DNA of 64,000 nt, taken from positions 1,242,501 through 1,306,500 of the forward strand of contig OX485807.1 of NCBI GenBank assembly GCA_950295325.1. The letters run 5' to 3'. The translations under genes and the position numbers were made by a program. Positions 22,682 to 36,697 of this stretch are shown piece after piece (position 1 is the first letter of the stretch; the number at the start of each line of letters is the position of its first letter). The notes under the pieces are model-generated. The model did no database searches. It saw only the letters and a program-made list of their open reading frames with translations, and had not been told where the DNA came from. Origin of the DNA: Polytrichum commune. Taxonomy: Eukaryota; Streptophyta; Polytrichopsida; Polytrichales; Polytrichaceae.

Positions 22682-25605
22682 CTACTTATATACAATGTCT
22701 ATTTTAATGTTGGCCTTCTTGGCTTTGGCCGCCACTTCCTTTTCTTTCGCCACTGCTTTTTTTGCTCTCATGGCCTCCACATTCCGGAAAATCTTTGCTC
22801 CACAGTGATAGCCAAGGTTGGGATGAGGGCCCACAATGATGCATTTAGGAAGTCGATGAGAACCTAAATTATAGGAGGATGAATTCAAATGGGATATCAT
22901 TTGGGAAGAAGATTGCCTCACCCTTCTACGTGGGGCATACAAAAGCTCCAATTCGATGGATAAGGCGCCTTTGAAACAAGTTGGCATTAGATTGGATGCA
23001 ACTTGCAAATGGACATAACAAGAGAAATTGGGGGGGGGGGGGGGGGGGGGGGGTCAATTTGAGGAGGAAGACTAAAACCAAGATTGAACGAAAGGAATGG
23101 AGAAACGTGGGAAGGAAATGCAACTTGGCGGAGGCTATAGTGTACCTTGGGATGTGGGACGGTTGGGGTGGAGTTGGCACGGATGGGCAACGGGTTGCAT
23201 AGGGGAACGAGGATGGGTGCATTCGGTGTCAATCAAACATCCATCAGTGGATGCCGGTGGGGCGCCATGTCGCCGCTGGACCGAGTGGGGAGTCTCGGCC
23301 ACAATTGCGTGCACGGGCAACCCTATTGAGTGGGGATCGGGACAACAAGGGGCGGAATACTTTCTTGGGCAAGATTTTCCACAACGCCAACACCCAAGGG
23401 TTCTTTAAGTTGTCGGTTGTGGACGCCCCATCATAGGTTGTGTCATAGTAGAGGCTTTACAAGTTGGAGTCGTTGACGGCTTGGACTGAGTCCTCGAAGA
23501 ATTGATGGACAAGAAAGGAACCAAGGAAGGGATTGTCAAATGGCATGCTCATGGTCCCCTTGAATGTACTCCCCGGGATGTTCTTGAAGTCCAAGAACGC
23601 AAAGGAGATGTGATCCTTTGCCTTCACTTGTATCTGGGCCCACCCATTGTCTCCGAGCCAACCAACGATCTTTAGGGGCTCCATGACCACCGCACCGAAG
23701 TGTGCTTCCCCCTCAAAACTCACAATCTTCTTCCCCTTGATGAAATTGGAGAACACTTGTTGAGTGTGCTCGGGAAGCGCACAATTCTTGTCCCCCTTTC
23801 ACATCTTGGACTTTAGGAAGTCCTCCCCCGCTTCCCTCATAAGAGTTGTCATGGAGGCACTTGTGAACTTGTGTTCCTTCTTGAAAGCCCTTCAATTCAC
23901 ATGGTTGACCTCCCCGGTTCTCGATGAGGCTCATATGGGGCACGAGCTTGTTGAGCTCGTGCATTATGGCCATCTTCTTCCTCTTATTGTCCGACCACTC
24001 CTTCATCATGTAGTAGGATGGACAAAACATTTTCTGTTTTTTTAAGACAATCTTGGGATGATTCTAGAATCTTTTTGTTGTTGGCACAATGTGGAGGATG
24101 TACATTGTTGCTCTCTCCATCTCTATCTTGTTGAGACCTTGCAACGTTCAGAAGAACTCCCCGACTAGGGGCTTCATATGCTTGAATGTTGATGTTGAGT
24201 AGATACCCTCCCTGTGTTTGGGTCAATGAGTTCCCTTGTCTTGTGCTTCTCAAGCACCTCCTTCCACTTGTTCCACATAGCATCGGAGGAAGTAATCAAG
24301 TAGATTTCTCCAACAAGGTCAACTAATATCTTCTGCCTATAGCAGGCATTGTCGATGGAGCTCAACTTGTTCACCATTATTGAAGTCCTACATGAAAAAA
24401 TAAAATGGATTAGCCACAAAATTTACATCCTTACACGGCCAGTTTTGGTGGTGACAAAACTCTAAAACGAAAAAATGAAGCAAGAGCCAGGGATGAGGTT
24501 TCAAGCGGTCACCCAAAATTGTGCCCACCTCCCACTTGGGGTTTTCTCGGCGTTCTCCCTCTCCTTAGGAGGTCTACTATAGAACTCCCACACCTCTCAA
24601 GATGCCATGATATTCTTGGCCCAAGGGGCTTGGTACATCCTTGTCTTATTCCCCATACTGAAGTATTTGGATATGTCACTTAGCCTAGTCTCATTGTCTG
24701 ACCACACAACAAGAGCCTTCTAGGCCTTGAGCTTCTTCTTTTGCATGTTGGGATCATCCCAATTGTCAGTAAGCTAGATTTTCTTGGCCACCTCAATGAT
24801 ATGTTGACCATCAATCAACTAGAAGTCTCCCTTCTCAAAGTTGTCCTACATATATGGTGTGGGCATCTTCAACATGCCCTGGGGCATGACAACAATTCTT
24901 TGCTTATTGTCCTTAAACTGCTCGCCCACGATCTAGACAATAATCCACTCCACGTACTTGTCCTCATTTGCACACACATATTTATCCGGAGGGGTGAGGT
25001 TGCACTAGCTAATGTTCACATCAAACTTGAGCACCCTAGCCATGAAGGAGTCGTTACACTTCGTAGTGAAAATGATAACTATGTTTTGGATTTCAACTGC
25101 ATCCATTCTTTGTCCACGTTTCAACATTTGCAACTCTAGAAAGACATTCGTGTCAATCATGCCCAAACTTTCCCTTGTTCTCTTTAAGGTTGTGTTTTTC
25201 TTGCTATTGGAAGGAGTGACCATATCAATTTCAGTGTGGACCTATGTTGTTGGCATTTTCCTAAACTTAACTAGGATAGTACTTGGTTTTCGCTAGACTT
25301 GAATTTTGAAGATCCCCCAACCTTTTGCTCCATGACATGCTTATGACAAGTTAGTTGGGTTTTGGTTTTTCCCAGCTTTGTTTTATTGAAGGCGTTAATG
25401 GCATTTTCAACTTCTTAAACCTATTGGCTACCCTCGAGTTGGTAACAATGTTGTTTATGAAAAATGTCTTGGGTTCGATAACATCTTGGTCTACACAACT
25501 CTCCCTTGCGTAAGCACAATTGAATGCCTCGGTGAATTGGTGCATGAACATGTGAGCAATCTCAAGCGCAGAGTTCTCGAGAACAACATTCACATACTCC
25601 CCCAT
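22682..25605 (-). pseudogene. Decayed minus-strand coding region of unknown family
   Basis: Several minus-strand frames in the same direction read as protein-like sequence, for example KGKKIVSFEGEAHFGAVVM, MHELNKLVPHMSLIENRGG and WNKWKEVLEKHKTRELID. They are broken many times, and the 3' part is interrupted by a 24-bp G run. The two PBS-like direct repeats (22.2 and 26.4 kb) bracket the region. It may therefore be the inside of an old retroelement, or a decayed gene captured between two such relics. I recognise no protease, polymerase or integrase motif, and I assign no function. Confidence 0.45.
23030..23053 (+). repeat. Poly-G tract, 24 bp
   Basis: An uninterrupted run of 24 G. Other homopolymer runs in the window are C15 near 39244-39258 and a G12/AG5 run near 60641-60660. 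Lengths of such runs are prone to sequencing or assembly error. Confidence 0.9.
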
Positions 25606-26375
25606 TGCCTAGACTAATGCAATCTCCCAACCTCTTAGTGTCGACCATGCATAATTTTTGTGAGTGCCCACCTTCAAAACGAGAAGGATTTAAAAATGTT
25701 AGGCCCTTATTACTTGAACATACCACCTCATAACGTTGTTGTCCTTGGAAGTATCGTGCTCCTCTAGGATATGGTCAAGCGCCAATTGAATCACCTCTCG
25801 CTTGGTTTCTTCCTAGGTGCCATCTACATGAGCACACTCAATGTTAGGTGAATGCAAAAGAGATTTTTGGACAGTCGACCGACTCCATTGTTGTCTATAT
25901 TGACATGTGTCATTATTGATGTCAAGGAGATTGTGCTCTAGAAGAATTTAGAAAGAAAATTTTGTCCCCCATTATGGATAATGAACTATTTTACAATGGC
26001 AAAGTTTAGATATGTGGATTCCTTGGAGCAACATACACAAAGTTTGTCATTGTGAAATGTTCCATCATGTTACCATCATGGATCACATATTTGGGCAAGT
26101 CATGTTAATCAAATGTTGTTTTGGTTGACCGATCAAAAATAATAGCATGATTCCGAATACATGCCCCATAATTAACTAGTGAACCATTTCACAATGGCAA
26201 AGTTTAGGTATAAGGATCCCCCAAATCCCTCTCTTAATGAAGTCATATATGGATTTGGACAATGTTCCCATCATCCCACATATAATTAAGGAGGTGACAA
26301 AATTCAAAGCATTTTTAGAACCATATCTTCAGTTGGAGTTAAATGTCTGATTAGACACACGAAGATATGGGAAAC

Positions 26376-26474
26376 ATACATACTATATGTCAAACAACTA
26401 CTAGTCAAGAGGCCATGGATTAGTGTAGCCCTTGTAATGTTCTTTGTTTGACATCATTGGCACATCTAATACCA
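26376..26474 (-). repeat. Direct repeat with tRNA-Met primer-site-like sequence, copy 2
   Basis: Minus strand TTGGTATTAGATGTGCC followed by GATGTCAAACAAAG and CATTACAAGGGCTACAC. It is clearly related to 22215-22322, in the same orientation, about 4.15 kb away. Confidence 0.5.
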
Positions 26475-28928
26475 AATTCTATATATATTAGAGTTCCTTT
26501 GTCGAATTTTTTGTCCAATGCAAAATGGCAAATTCTATGTCAAAAGCATGCAACATCATAATGGCAATGTCCATCCATCAAAGAGGCAATCACAACTTAA
26601 CATAATTCATGTTCCAACAACACTCCTAATGGTTGGCCTGCCTATATATACCTTTGTATACTTTGTATATACTCGCAACTTTTGTAGTGCATGTACTACG
26701 TGTAGATCATGTGCTTGTATAATTCATGTTTTGCTTGCGTGGATAATATTCCCACAAGCAGATTTTATAGTTCATATAAGATAAGAGGGCGTATCTAAAT
26801 GATATAGATGAAAGCATAAAAGCACAACACATACAACTACCAAACACCATATTTGTGTGGTTTTGTGATGTCATTTAGATTATATTGGCATTTGAAATTG
26901 TCCAAATCTGGATATATTCAAATGCTTAGTTTTTGTTATCTCTTATAGGTATTGCATGTCCAATTTAATTGTGAAACTTGATTTTCTGACAATCGATATG
27001 ATTCACAATTGATAACCAATTAGGCAATTCCTAATTTGATCCAATAGTCAAAATTGTATGTGGAGTTGGAAGTGCCCACAATAGAGCCACATACCCTTAT
27101 TGTATTCTCAACTTTAATTATGTATCATGTGAATCATGTGCATGATAAACTTTACATGGTATATAAAGTAAATTGTCACGTTTACAATATTCTACATGTT
27201 GAGCAATTTTTTCTATTTATGTACATTGGCAATTGGCATGAAATTGTTTTCCCACATAGAGGAAGTGAATAAAAACACACCCTAATTTTTATTTTTATTT
27301 TAAAATTAGTTATGAAATTTAAAAGTATTTGGCTAGACTTAGTTTATCTTTACACACTCATCATATGTCTTGGAACCAACACCTAATGAGCTAATTACAC
27401 ACTAACTTGGTTCTAAATACCCTCACCATATGTCTTGAATCCATCACCCTAGCAACCGATCATAGCAAAGGAATAGGAAGGAATTTGCTTGTCCTTGAAT
27501 CCATGCTTACTTTGTCATATTTAGAAAGATGATGTTCTTTATTTTGGGTACTTGCCTCTCCCATGTAAGTGCTTCTGAATTTCCTTCATGGAGATGGGGT
27601 CCACCTAATTCCAACATCTCACATCCCTCATTAGTTTACTGCATAGAGAACTTTGGGAACCCTTCAACCCTATTCTTTGAATTTGTTCCTAGAGCTCGAT
27701 GAAAGGGCACTCCCTCGGAAATAGGGCAGGTTACCTTACTTTGTAATCCTGCGCAGAGATGGGTGTGAAATGATTCAAAGACCTTCTTGGAGAAGATCTT
27801 GGCAAGCTGCACTCAACAGAGGCCTATTGTATGCAAATGGAGGTGCAGACAGTCATAGATAATTTGGCAAAAGAGTTTAACAAATAAATTAAGAGGTAGA
27901 TAACTTTGGGTGCACGTGGGAGTTAACCAGTGCAGTAATATAGGTATGTTGTATAACATTGAACAAGCATAACATTTAACACAATAAGTATGCATTGTGG
28001 TTCTTTTTAGCTTTTTTCATTTTGAGACAAATGAGAAGCTTCATTCAACTGGGCATGAGAAAAGAGAGGGGTTAAATTGTGCTTCAATGCTCACAACAGT
28101 CTGATAGCAGTATCACTACTAGATCTGTCATTACTAATAAATTTTGTTAGCAGGTGATAACAAGCACTACACTAAATACTCCAATTATTGTGGGTGGGAA
28201 ATTAGCCTGAGCCACACTAATTCTCTAGTCTGGGTAGAAATGACACAGGTTCAAGACACTGGGTCTACCCCTCAGTCTTGCTGTGTCATCCATCTATACA
28301 CTACAAGAACCCACTTTGGTATGAAAGAACAAAGAAAAACTTGAGCACCAGGGAGTTGAAAAAGTTCTTTGAGACTCAACAATGCAACAACATTTGTTAA
28401 CGCCTTCACCTCATGCCGAAATCAGGCAGTAACAGAAACTAAGGGTACACAAAGTTTTTAAAACCACTTCACGAAGCAAGTTCAGGATCAACACACAGAA
28501 TGCTCCTTCTGGGAACAAGAAGCAAGCGAGAATCCAAGAAACCAGGATTAAAAAACACTAGGCCAAAAGTGGACAGGATGTGACTATTTCTTCTGAACAG
28601 ATTTGTAAGATAAATTGTATTAGAATCCAAAAGGCCTTGACATCCCACAACAGCTCATTAAACAGCCAAGGGACAGAGTCAAGATTACAATATTCTCAAA
28701 TTCATAAAAATATATCTAAATGGACTCACAGAGCAATGGGTTCCCACCAGGTTGCTCCTCGGCAGCTATTTACCGAGACCACGGTTGTGAGTTCCAAGCA
28801 ATGTATCATGGTCTCAAGATGATCATGTGCAGCTCACCATCCAGCAATTAGACCACCCAGTGGTGATCATCTGTTGATCTGAAGGAAGCATTGGGCATAC
28901 GTTCAGCATCAGCAGGGCTGCTGCTCAA
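26475..28928. other. Intergenic, no gene recognised
   Basis: AT-rich DNA between the decayed region and the 3' end of BUB1. Frames at 26518, 27054 and 28580 are short and compositionally ordinary. The last few hundred bases probably include the BUB1 3' UTR. Confidence 0.4.
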
Positions 28929-31900
28929 TCACTTGCGGCTTCGCAGCATTGTATTTTGCTTCATCAACAGTTCTCTCAACTTCTTGACGAGACCTGGATC
29001 GCTTTGAAGGTAATCTTCGAATGATTTACGTATACTAATCAAAGACTTGTGACTCTTCCCAGTTTTCAGATTCAGTAGTGTGTCAAAGAAGTTCTGCCAC
29101 AATTCAACATTCCAATACCTGCACACATTGCAAGGTTTTAAGTTACCCCACCTTCACTATATCCATCACTTTTCGTAGGACACCAGTGCAAATGATGTCT
29201 GGCTTTGTTAAATCAAGATCTCGGGTTAAAGGTAGGTGACATCCACATACCTACTGCAGACAGTTTTACATCTGCATGTAGCTATGTCAAGATGACATTA
29301 ATTCACACAGTTAACAAAAATGAAGCGCTGAATATTGTCAACTATATAAGTGGGAAAAAGCAGTCATGGTAGTTACCTCTTGAAAGGTGCTTTAGGCCTG
29401 TAGATGGGCTGAGAAGCTGCCACTACTGATCGTTTCTCAATCTCCATATAGCTACCATGCAGCAAACAGTGGACCACCCCACACAGGCCATACGTATCCA
29501 CCTACAAAGAGGTGTTGTACAAAGCCCTCAGTTATTCACTTCAACTTTACTTCACAATCAAAGGCCAAGATATTTGTGATAAATTAACTCTGGAGACAAA
29601 TGTAAATACCTGATAAGTCCAAGGCTTCTTCTCCAGCATTTCTGTGCATCGGAACCCATCGGTCTTGCTGTCTCCCACAAACTCAGTACCATCTGTGAAG
29701 AGAGTGGTATCAATGCTCCGGCCCCAATCTATCAAACATACTCCCTGTGGATCAAATAGCATTATTAACATGGAGACGCGGTGGCATTTGGAGCAAGTTT
29801 CATTTCGTTCCATACGCTAGCAATCAATGCATGTTACAATAATCCTAACAGTTGTGACCCACTGCCTTCCTTCTTACATATATAAATTCTCACCTGGTTC
29901 TTCCAGCACCCAGGCCTATCAGGAGCCCAACTTTGCAATTGTTCACTGCACAACGAAGTCAGTATCCAGTTAATCTCCATCTCTTATGTTATAATTTAGC
30001 AACTCTTCTCAGTCTGAAACGCAGGGCAAAATAAAAGGAATTTAATATGAGCATATGATGACCTTCACATTCGGCAAAATAGTAGTGGAATAGAACTAGG
30101 TCAGACGTTGTTGACTCTGACCTGGTGCTGCGTATAAGTAGGTTGTCAGGCTTGAAGTCCCCATGGATAAGTCCTACTTTGTGTAGATTCTCCAACATCA
30201 GTAGCATTTCTATGGTATAGTATAAACATAGACCTTCATCCATACGTTGGCCCTTTGCCAGATAGGCATTAATAACATCCTACAATTCAGAAGATGCTGT
30301 TATAAGTACTCAGTGCCACATTGACCCCCCAAGGTAATCCGTAATTTGAGACATGAAAGTTGAAGCCTGGATATTAGGAAGTGGGCCAGAGATGTATGTC
30401 ACTCATTATCTAATTGTATCCATAACTTTTCTTGACAATGATGTTCATGCTTTCAAGGTAGAAGTGATGAGTGCACTTCCTAGTCCCCCATCCAGAAATT
30501 AAAGAGACATTATAAACCATTCTGGATGAAATTAGTTTCTTGGAAAACATTGACTATAGCCAAACTAGAGCATACCTGAAGAGTTCCATGTTCACCAAAG
30601 TCGCACACCATGAAACTGCAGTCTGCATAAATATGCATGTTTTGAGCCCGTCCAAATGAGGCCCTCTACAACAATAGCAATGTGCTCGCTGTTAAAAATA
30701 TTAATGTACCCAAAATACTGCAATTAAGTGCATTTTCCACATCAAAAACAAGGCAAATCAAAGCTACTGAGTTTAAACTTGCTGTTTATGGCTAGCAGGT
30801 ACCTCTTCACAAGGGATCCGTATATCAAGCTGTCGATAGATATAGAACTCCCATGGGCAAGCAGGCTTCTGAATCTGTACCATTATGGCAAAGTATAAGC
30901 CCATGTAAGGTATACAAAAGGTCTTCCCACTGGGACAGAGAGATGTAAAACTTAACAATGGCCAAGGTGTGATTTTGGTTATTATAAATAAATAAATAAC
31001 ATGGTGTGCGAGTGTGATAATTATTTGTTCTCTAGCAAATTTGTGAATGCAAAAGATGAACTCCTATATGCATTAAATAAATGAACATTCTGAAAATACA
31101 ATTAAGAAGCCTTTTTCTTACATTTCAATTCTTGGAAATTTGCATGCTCTATATCTGCAGTGGATCTTCATTCCTTCATCACATCTAGCAAAATAGTCTA
31201 GCTATCATAAGAACTGAGACTAATGTTCATTTAGCACTTCCATTTCATATCCATCCAACAAAGGTCCACAATCATAGCATGCTTGTGTATGCATGTAGAG
31301 GTTGATTCATATATCACAATCATAAATCCATTCACCACCACTCTACTGCACAAGAAAACTAGAAATTGAAAGTTCCGGAGTATGAAAAATCCTAAAAAGA
31401 ATACTGCATTTACTGTATATATGTTCATTTTAACTGCCAAGATCTCGCCCTACAAGACCATCCAGGGATAAATGACCAATAACTGTCACCAGTAGCAGAC
31501 ATTCTTCCTCATACATGTCAATAATTGAGAGTAAAGTCTTACTTTCAGTACAATGCGCTGACCATCTCCACCATTTTTCACAAGGACTTCAGCCAGATAT
31601 ACTTGAGCAAACGCACCCCTTCCTGTGCATCCCTTCAACTGATACTTTTCACGCCCTGCATAATGCCAGAAATCCTTTCCAGATGATTCACAATGCACCC
31701 TACATATTTTGCAAACTGCTGACTACATACGATTTGCACTGTCTTTTCCATAGCAGTGATCTCCCATTCTAGGAAAAGAACCTTCTCAAATAGGTAGCCA
31801 TCTAACTCATAGACTCTCATACATACAGTTCCACTGGAAATAAAGATGAAGCTCACATGTCCTTCACATGTCAGCTCACAATTATCAAGAACAGATGGAA

Positions 31901-34900
31901 AAAAAAAAAAAAATAAACAAAAAAAAAAATAAAGCCTACTGTGATTTAACATACCTAGCTCCAAAGTTTTATTTTTTACACCAGATTTTAGTGAAGCCAG
32001 TGTCACTTTTCCACTGTACTTTTTGGTGCTACGGAAAAAGCCCTGTACAGAAACCAGTCGATGTTTTAAATTAATATGAGTCTCAAAAACTTGATGGCAT
32101 GTTCCATTGAAAAACCTTGTCATAACTTAGAAAAATGCAGCTTCAGGAAAATGACATTCATATCCAATAAGTGTGTTAGAATCCACATCACCTTGTATTC
32201 ATCTAGTGGTGGATGGAGTTCTTCCAAAAATCTCCTTATCAATTTATCGTCCCATGGGTAAACTTTTTCCCCAAGGACCATGCCTCCAGTAGTCCTACCT
32301 CCTCTGGTTAAAGGTTTAGCCTCTGAAATGCTCCTGCCAGGGACAACAAGGTGTTGCTAACATGTCAGTCATGGTGATCCCCAATTTGCTTGAGATGAAG
32401 GTGGAAGAGCAAACAAGGTCAACTTCCAAAGTGTAATCTCTTGCTTTGCATTCACCAACTGTGTCCAGACCATAAACCTTATACAGGAACTTGCATCCAC
32501 ATTCAATAAATAAGAGGTCTACAAAGCTCAGGGAGGTCGAGTCCCAGACAGCCAAGTCAAGAAAAAGTAGGCACCTGGCTAGATCAAAGCGCAAGGTAAT
32601 TCTGACATATAGTCAGCCAAAAAGTTGAAGGATTAAGGCTACAGAAAACATTTCAAAATCAATCCTACTTTTGATATGCCCAAATGAATTCCAGAAAATA
32701 CGGTGAGATAGTCACCTTCTGGGAGAGGTTGCTTGAAGTGAAGCAGCCAAATTCGTGCATCTGGCAATAGCCATCCTGCCAGGCTCTGGATGTGAGGATG
32801 ACTGCTGATTGCCTACCATGACCTCCGATTTGTCCATCTTAGCAATCATGTTATCATTGTGAAGGACACCATGTACTTCTACTGAAATAGAAGTCATATG
32901 CACCCTCGGCTTCTTACTTTCTCGACTTATGACATTTCCTTTTTCATCATCATGAGAAGAATGTTGACCGTTCTCTGTCATGAGAAGTTGGCTTTCTGTC
33001 GTGTCAGTGGGCTCGAGTGGACGTTTTGTTCCAGCCACCACCCTCAAGTTTTCAGTTTCATCTCTATAGTTGGTGTCCATGTGGCCAATATTAAGATCTT
33101 GTCGAAGACCAACTGCAGACTTGCCACGAAGGGGGTCCTCCATGGCAGTACAATTTCCACCTGGTGATTCTGTGTCCTCCCAGACAGGAGACAACTGTTT
33201 ACTTAAAAAGGCACTTGATTGCTGAACAACTGCTGTGACAGGTGGGTCATGATTTTGAAACACATCAAAATTTCCCATCTGTTGGAATGAAGAAGACTTC
33301 TTGTCACCTGATTCTTGATAGTTCAACTTTGCCTCTACACAGGACTCAGCCTGCTCAGAGGCCTGAATTCCTTCTCTGTAGCATACTGATTTGGAAGCAT
33401 CCTCGTGGACAACTGCCTGACTCCAAGATCCCTGAGGTGGATATGCTGAAACCATGTAGTCCTTCCGAACAACTGCTCCACTTACTGCCATAGAGTGACT
33501 GGGTTGCTCTACATCTATTGTGAGTGCCAAATCATGGCCTACAGTACTGTTTGAGCTCTTATAGATAGCATTGCTAACACTGTAACCAAGTCTTACTGTT
33601 GAGTCACTAGGTTTGACAGTACTATCTTGTAACCTGGAATGAGGCAAGATCTCCCTTTGAGGTCTTCCATTGATGAGCGGTGGAGATTTAACCTCCTGAT
33701 TGTAGGAAAATTGAAAATTCACTTCCTGAGTTTCAGAACTTGAAACTTTACCCTTGATAAACCTGGAGGGTGGTGTTTTTGGTTTCAACTGCTCGCAAGC
33801 AAGAGGCCCACTAAACATAGAAAGTATATCCTCTGTCACACTTCTCGTATTGATAGTAGAATCTAACAGTACACCATGAGAAGTTGTGTCCCTTTCAATG
33901 GCATTTGGGTCTACACCAGAAACTATGAACTCATCTGGGGATTGTGTCACTGCTGTAGGTATGTGTTGAAAGCCTAATGAAAGACGGGGACTGCTGACAG
34001 GTTCCTTAATAGGCAAAGTGGTCTGAAGTGGTGCACCCACATTGACAGTCTGAAATCCACCCAAAAGTCGACTATTTGACTTTACAGAATGTGCTTGTCC
34101 AAAATGGCCTGTTTGCGAGGCATTGGAGTTGAGCAGCACATTTTGTCTTGGAGTCTCATGCATATTACTTTTCTCCCCACCAAAACTAAAGCCCATCATT
34201 TCTGCTGCCCTCCTGTTAGAAGATTGAGAAATCTTGCTTTCCCTCATGGTTGCCTTCGCACTTGTAGAACTTGGAAAATTCCCCACATTGTGTTCATCAA
34301 TGCCAAAAGTTTTACATTTTAAAATATCCCTCTGGTCATTTTGATTTTGAGCCCAGTGAAGCAACCTCTGTTCCTCAAAACTCGCCTCTCCTTTACTTGT
34401 TGTGCTCTCATAAATTTCAGAACCAATAAGAATCGGTGCTGTAAAATTACATTCCAATCATATGTGTTAGCTGCCTAAAACCACTAGCAGAAGGTAATAC
34501 TACATTAAGATCTCGGAAAATAAATTTAGAGCGTACAATTTGTAGAGCCCAAAATCAAATTTGACACACACAAAGCACAGTACTCACCAGGACCACCATG
34601 TATCTCTCCAACATTCCCAACGTGCATGTCTGGGAGAGGAGCACACTGCACACCCTTACTAATGGGGTTCTGAAAGGCCTGAAATTGCCCCAAATCTGCA
34701 CAAGTGTAGAGCAAGAATCTGAGAGTTGTGTTCACTGCAGGCACCAAATAAATGGAACAAACCCTCCTCAGAGCATTCAGAAACTATTAGTATACACAGA
34801 CTAGGCACCTTCTCCAGCCTGTTCACTCTAGAAGCACCAAATGTTTACCTCCAAGAGAATATTGGTCAACCAGTGGTCGCTGTGCTCCTCCTTGGATCCT

Positions 34901-36697
34901 GGCTGCGAAAGCCTTCTGATCCTGATATTCCCAGACATACCAATAGCATCAAGAGCAAATTCAATAGATTGGCAGGAACACAATTGAAATATCTCAGGCG
35001 CTCTTCTATACTCAACAGGCTGTACCCAAAACACTAGCACTGAGGAGGCCATTCGGAACAAACCTCTCGCACTTTCCGTTTATGCCGAGCCATCATCCGA
35101 TTGCAAAAAAGTTGGTACATGGATTTCAACCTTTCAACCGGTTGCGCCTGCCTGCACCCATCAATTAAAATGAACTCCAAGTAGGAAACAATAATAAGAG
35201 GTGCATACCACGTAAAAGTTTCACTACCTATTAAGAGGGTGGTTTAACACAACAATCTAATATCCATTTATGATAATATGTGCTTGAACCAGTGAATCAA
35301 GCTGCTGTAAAAACTAAGTGGCGCACACTTGTTCACCTAGATATGCCAATTCCGTAGACATCATTTGCCTTTGCAAAATCCCTGCAATACTCCAGTAGGG
35401 TTGCATAAGCCTCATAGAATAGGCTATGCTCCAGTCCAACTCCATTTCCTTCCAGAAATGGGAATATGGCACCTGGTTCTGTACAGCAATCTGCCTGCAT
35501 TCATGATCTGAAACTTCTCAAACATACTGATAGATTGGATCAGTACCACAAACCTATCAGGATCACAATCAGTATCACAACCACAAAGTAGATGGTTTGA
35601 CCCTCTATGCACATGTACACAAGGTAGAACACATGGATCAGCTGCAAACGCTTAGTGAGCATGCACAGGCTCTGAAACTGCAAGGGGTGTTAGAAAAGAA
35701 GCTTATAGGTAAATGACAATGAATTTTGGCAACCCTATGACCTAGAACTGAGGGCATAGTCTTTCATTGAGCTCCTACATATTGTATCCAAACCCTCAAG
35801 TAGCGAAGGTCTGATTTGTAGCGCCTGTCTGCCAGAAAATTCTTGGTACAAGCCTCTAGAACTTCCTGCAGCACTGGCTGCACACTCCCTGGCGGATATG
35901 TCTCCTTTAACCACTTTATACACCTGCAGTGTCAATATATTGTTCTTGCATGAGAACATGATAGATTTAATGCAGTGGCCATCAGAATCTCACTCTACAA
36001 GAGCTGCCTAATTTTGAGACTTTCCTCCTGTGGGTGAATGCCCTGAATAACAAGTCAAATAAATGCTGAAAAAGGTTCTGCACCTCATTTCTGAGCTAAA
36101 CATTGGTCTTCCTTGTGTCTATAGTGGAAGAGCTGTCCCTTGCATCCATCAATTTGAGCAACAGCGACCCACTTTCACTTAACAAGCACAACTACCTCCA
36201 CAAGGATGGAGCCGAAATTACAATGTAGTGGAATCTGAGACTTCAAACTTACAATATCCAGGGTTCGAGAGGGTCATTCCCAACGTAAGATTTGATGAAC
36301 TCGGATATAGTCCTGCAAGATATGAAATGTTTGTTAGATAAAAATGAATGAGTACTTCTTCTTTTCTAAGATAGAATGCCTATGCCAGTGAACCCAAATT
36401 CTGAGAAGGACTACTCTAACACAGCAATCTAAGAACTATGTGGAGAGCTCACCTGCAAACCTTCCATATCGGACATGGATTAAAACAAGTTTAACCCAGT
36501 GGCTAAAGACCACACCAGTAGCTTTCATAGTGGTCATAAAACATACAAGTGACATTGATAAATGGCTAGAGTGACATAAAAAATTCATTTGAGAGAACAT
36601 AAATTAAGCAGAATTTCGATGGAATTGCAGAGAATCGTAAATACCTGCGCAGGTCCTGTGAGGTGTTTCCATCCGGAACTTGAGCGTAGGAATTCAT
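28929..36697 (-). CDS. BUB1: Spindle checkpoint kinase BUB1, complete, 18 exons
   Basis: Exons in transcript order: 36697-36645, 36312-36253, 35923-35779, 35494-35337, 35151-35064, 34921-34849, 34695-34588, 34438-32716, 32333-32192, 32042-31955, 31655-31543, 30874-30803, 30665-30576, 30279-30122, 29945-29894, 29744-29610, 29501-29377, 29118-28929. These sum to 3573 nt (1190 aa). Residues about 19-155 form the Mad3/BUB1 N-terminal helical region (KWLKETYPPG, DLRYLRVWIQYAD, YGIGISRQAQPVERL). A GLEBS-like Bub3-binding stretch (SFEEQR) is near 248. A conserved TINTRxxxEDILSMFxxPL motif, like the Bub1 CDI region, is at about 423-441. The kinase domain has GRGAFAQVY (about 890), VLK lysine 917, catalytic HGDFKPDN (1010-1017) and DWG at 1047 (DFG position) with RSID, so it looks catalytically competent. 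I found no KEN box, as expected for BUB1 rather than BUBR1/Mad3. It acts at kinetochores. The start was chosen as the only ATG leading in phase into the Mad3 region. Confidence 0.93.

Noticed and set aside
24741-25139. 132-codon plus-strand frame
   Set aside because: It is the antisense of the decayed minus-strand coding region and has no recognisable domain.
28190-28300. SINE- or tRNA-like segment (GGTTCAAGACACTGG as a B-box-like word)
   Set aside because: No matching A box at the right spacing, no tRNA fold, no poly-A tail or target duplication.
31635-32123. 162-codon minus-strand frame in BUB1
   Set aside because: Reads through intron sequence. Only 32042-31955 belongs to an exon, and the next exon starts at 31655 in a different phase.
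32316-32594. 92-codon minus-strand frame inside BUB1
   Set aside because: Lies in the intron between the large exon (ending 32716) and the exon at 32333. The flanking exons join perfectly without it.
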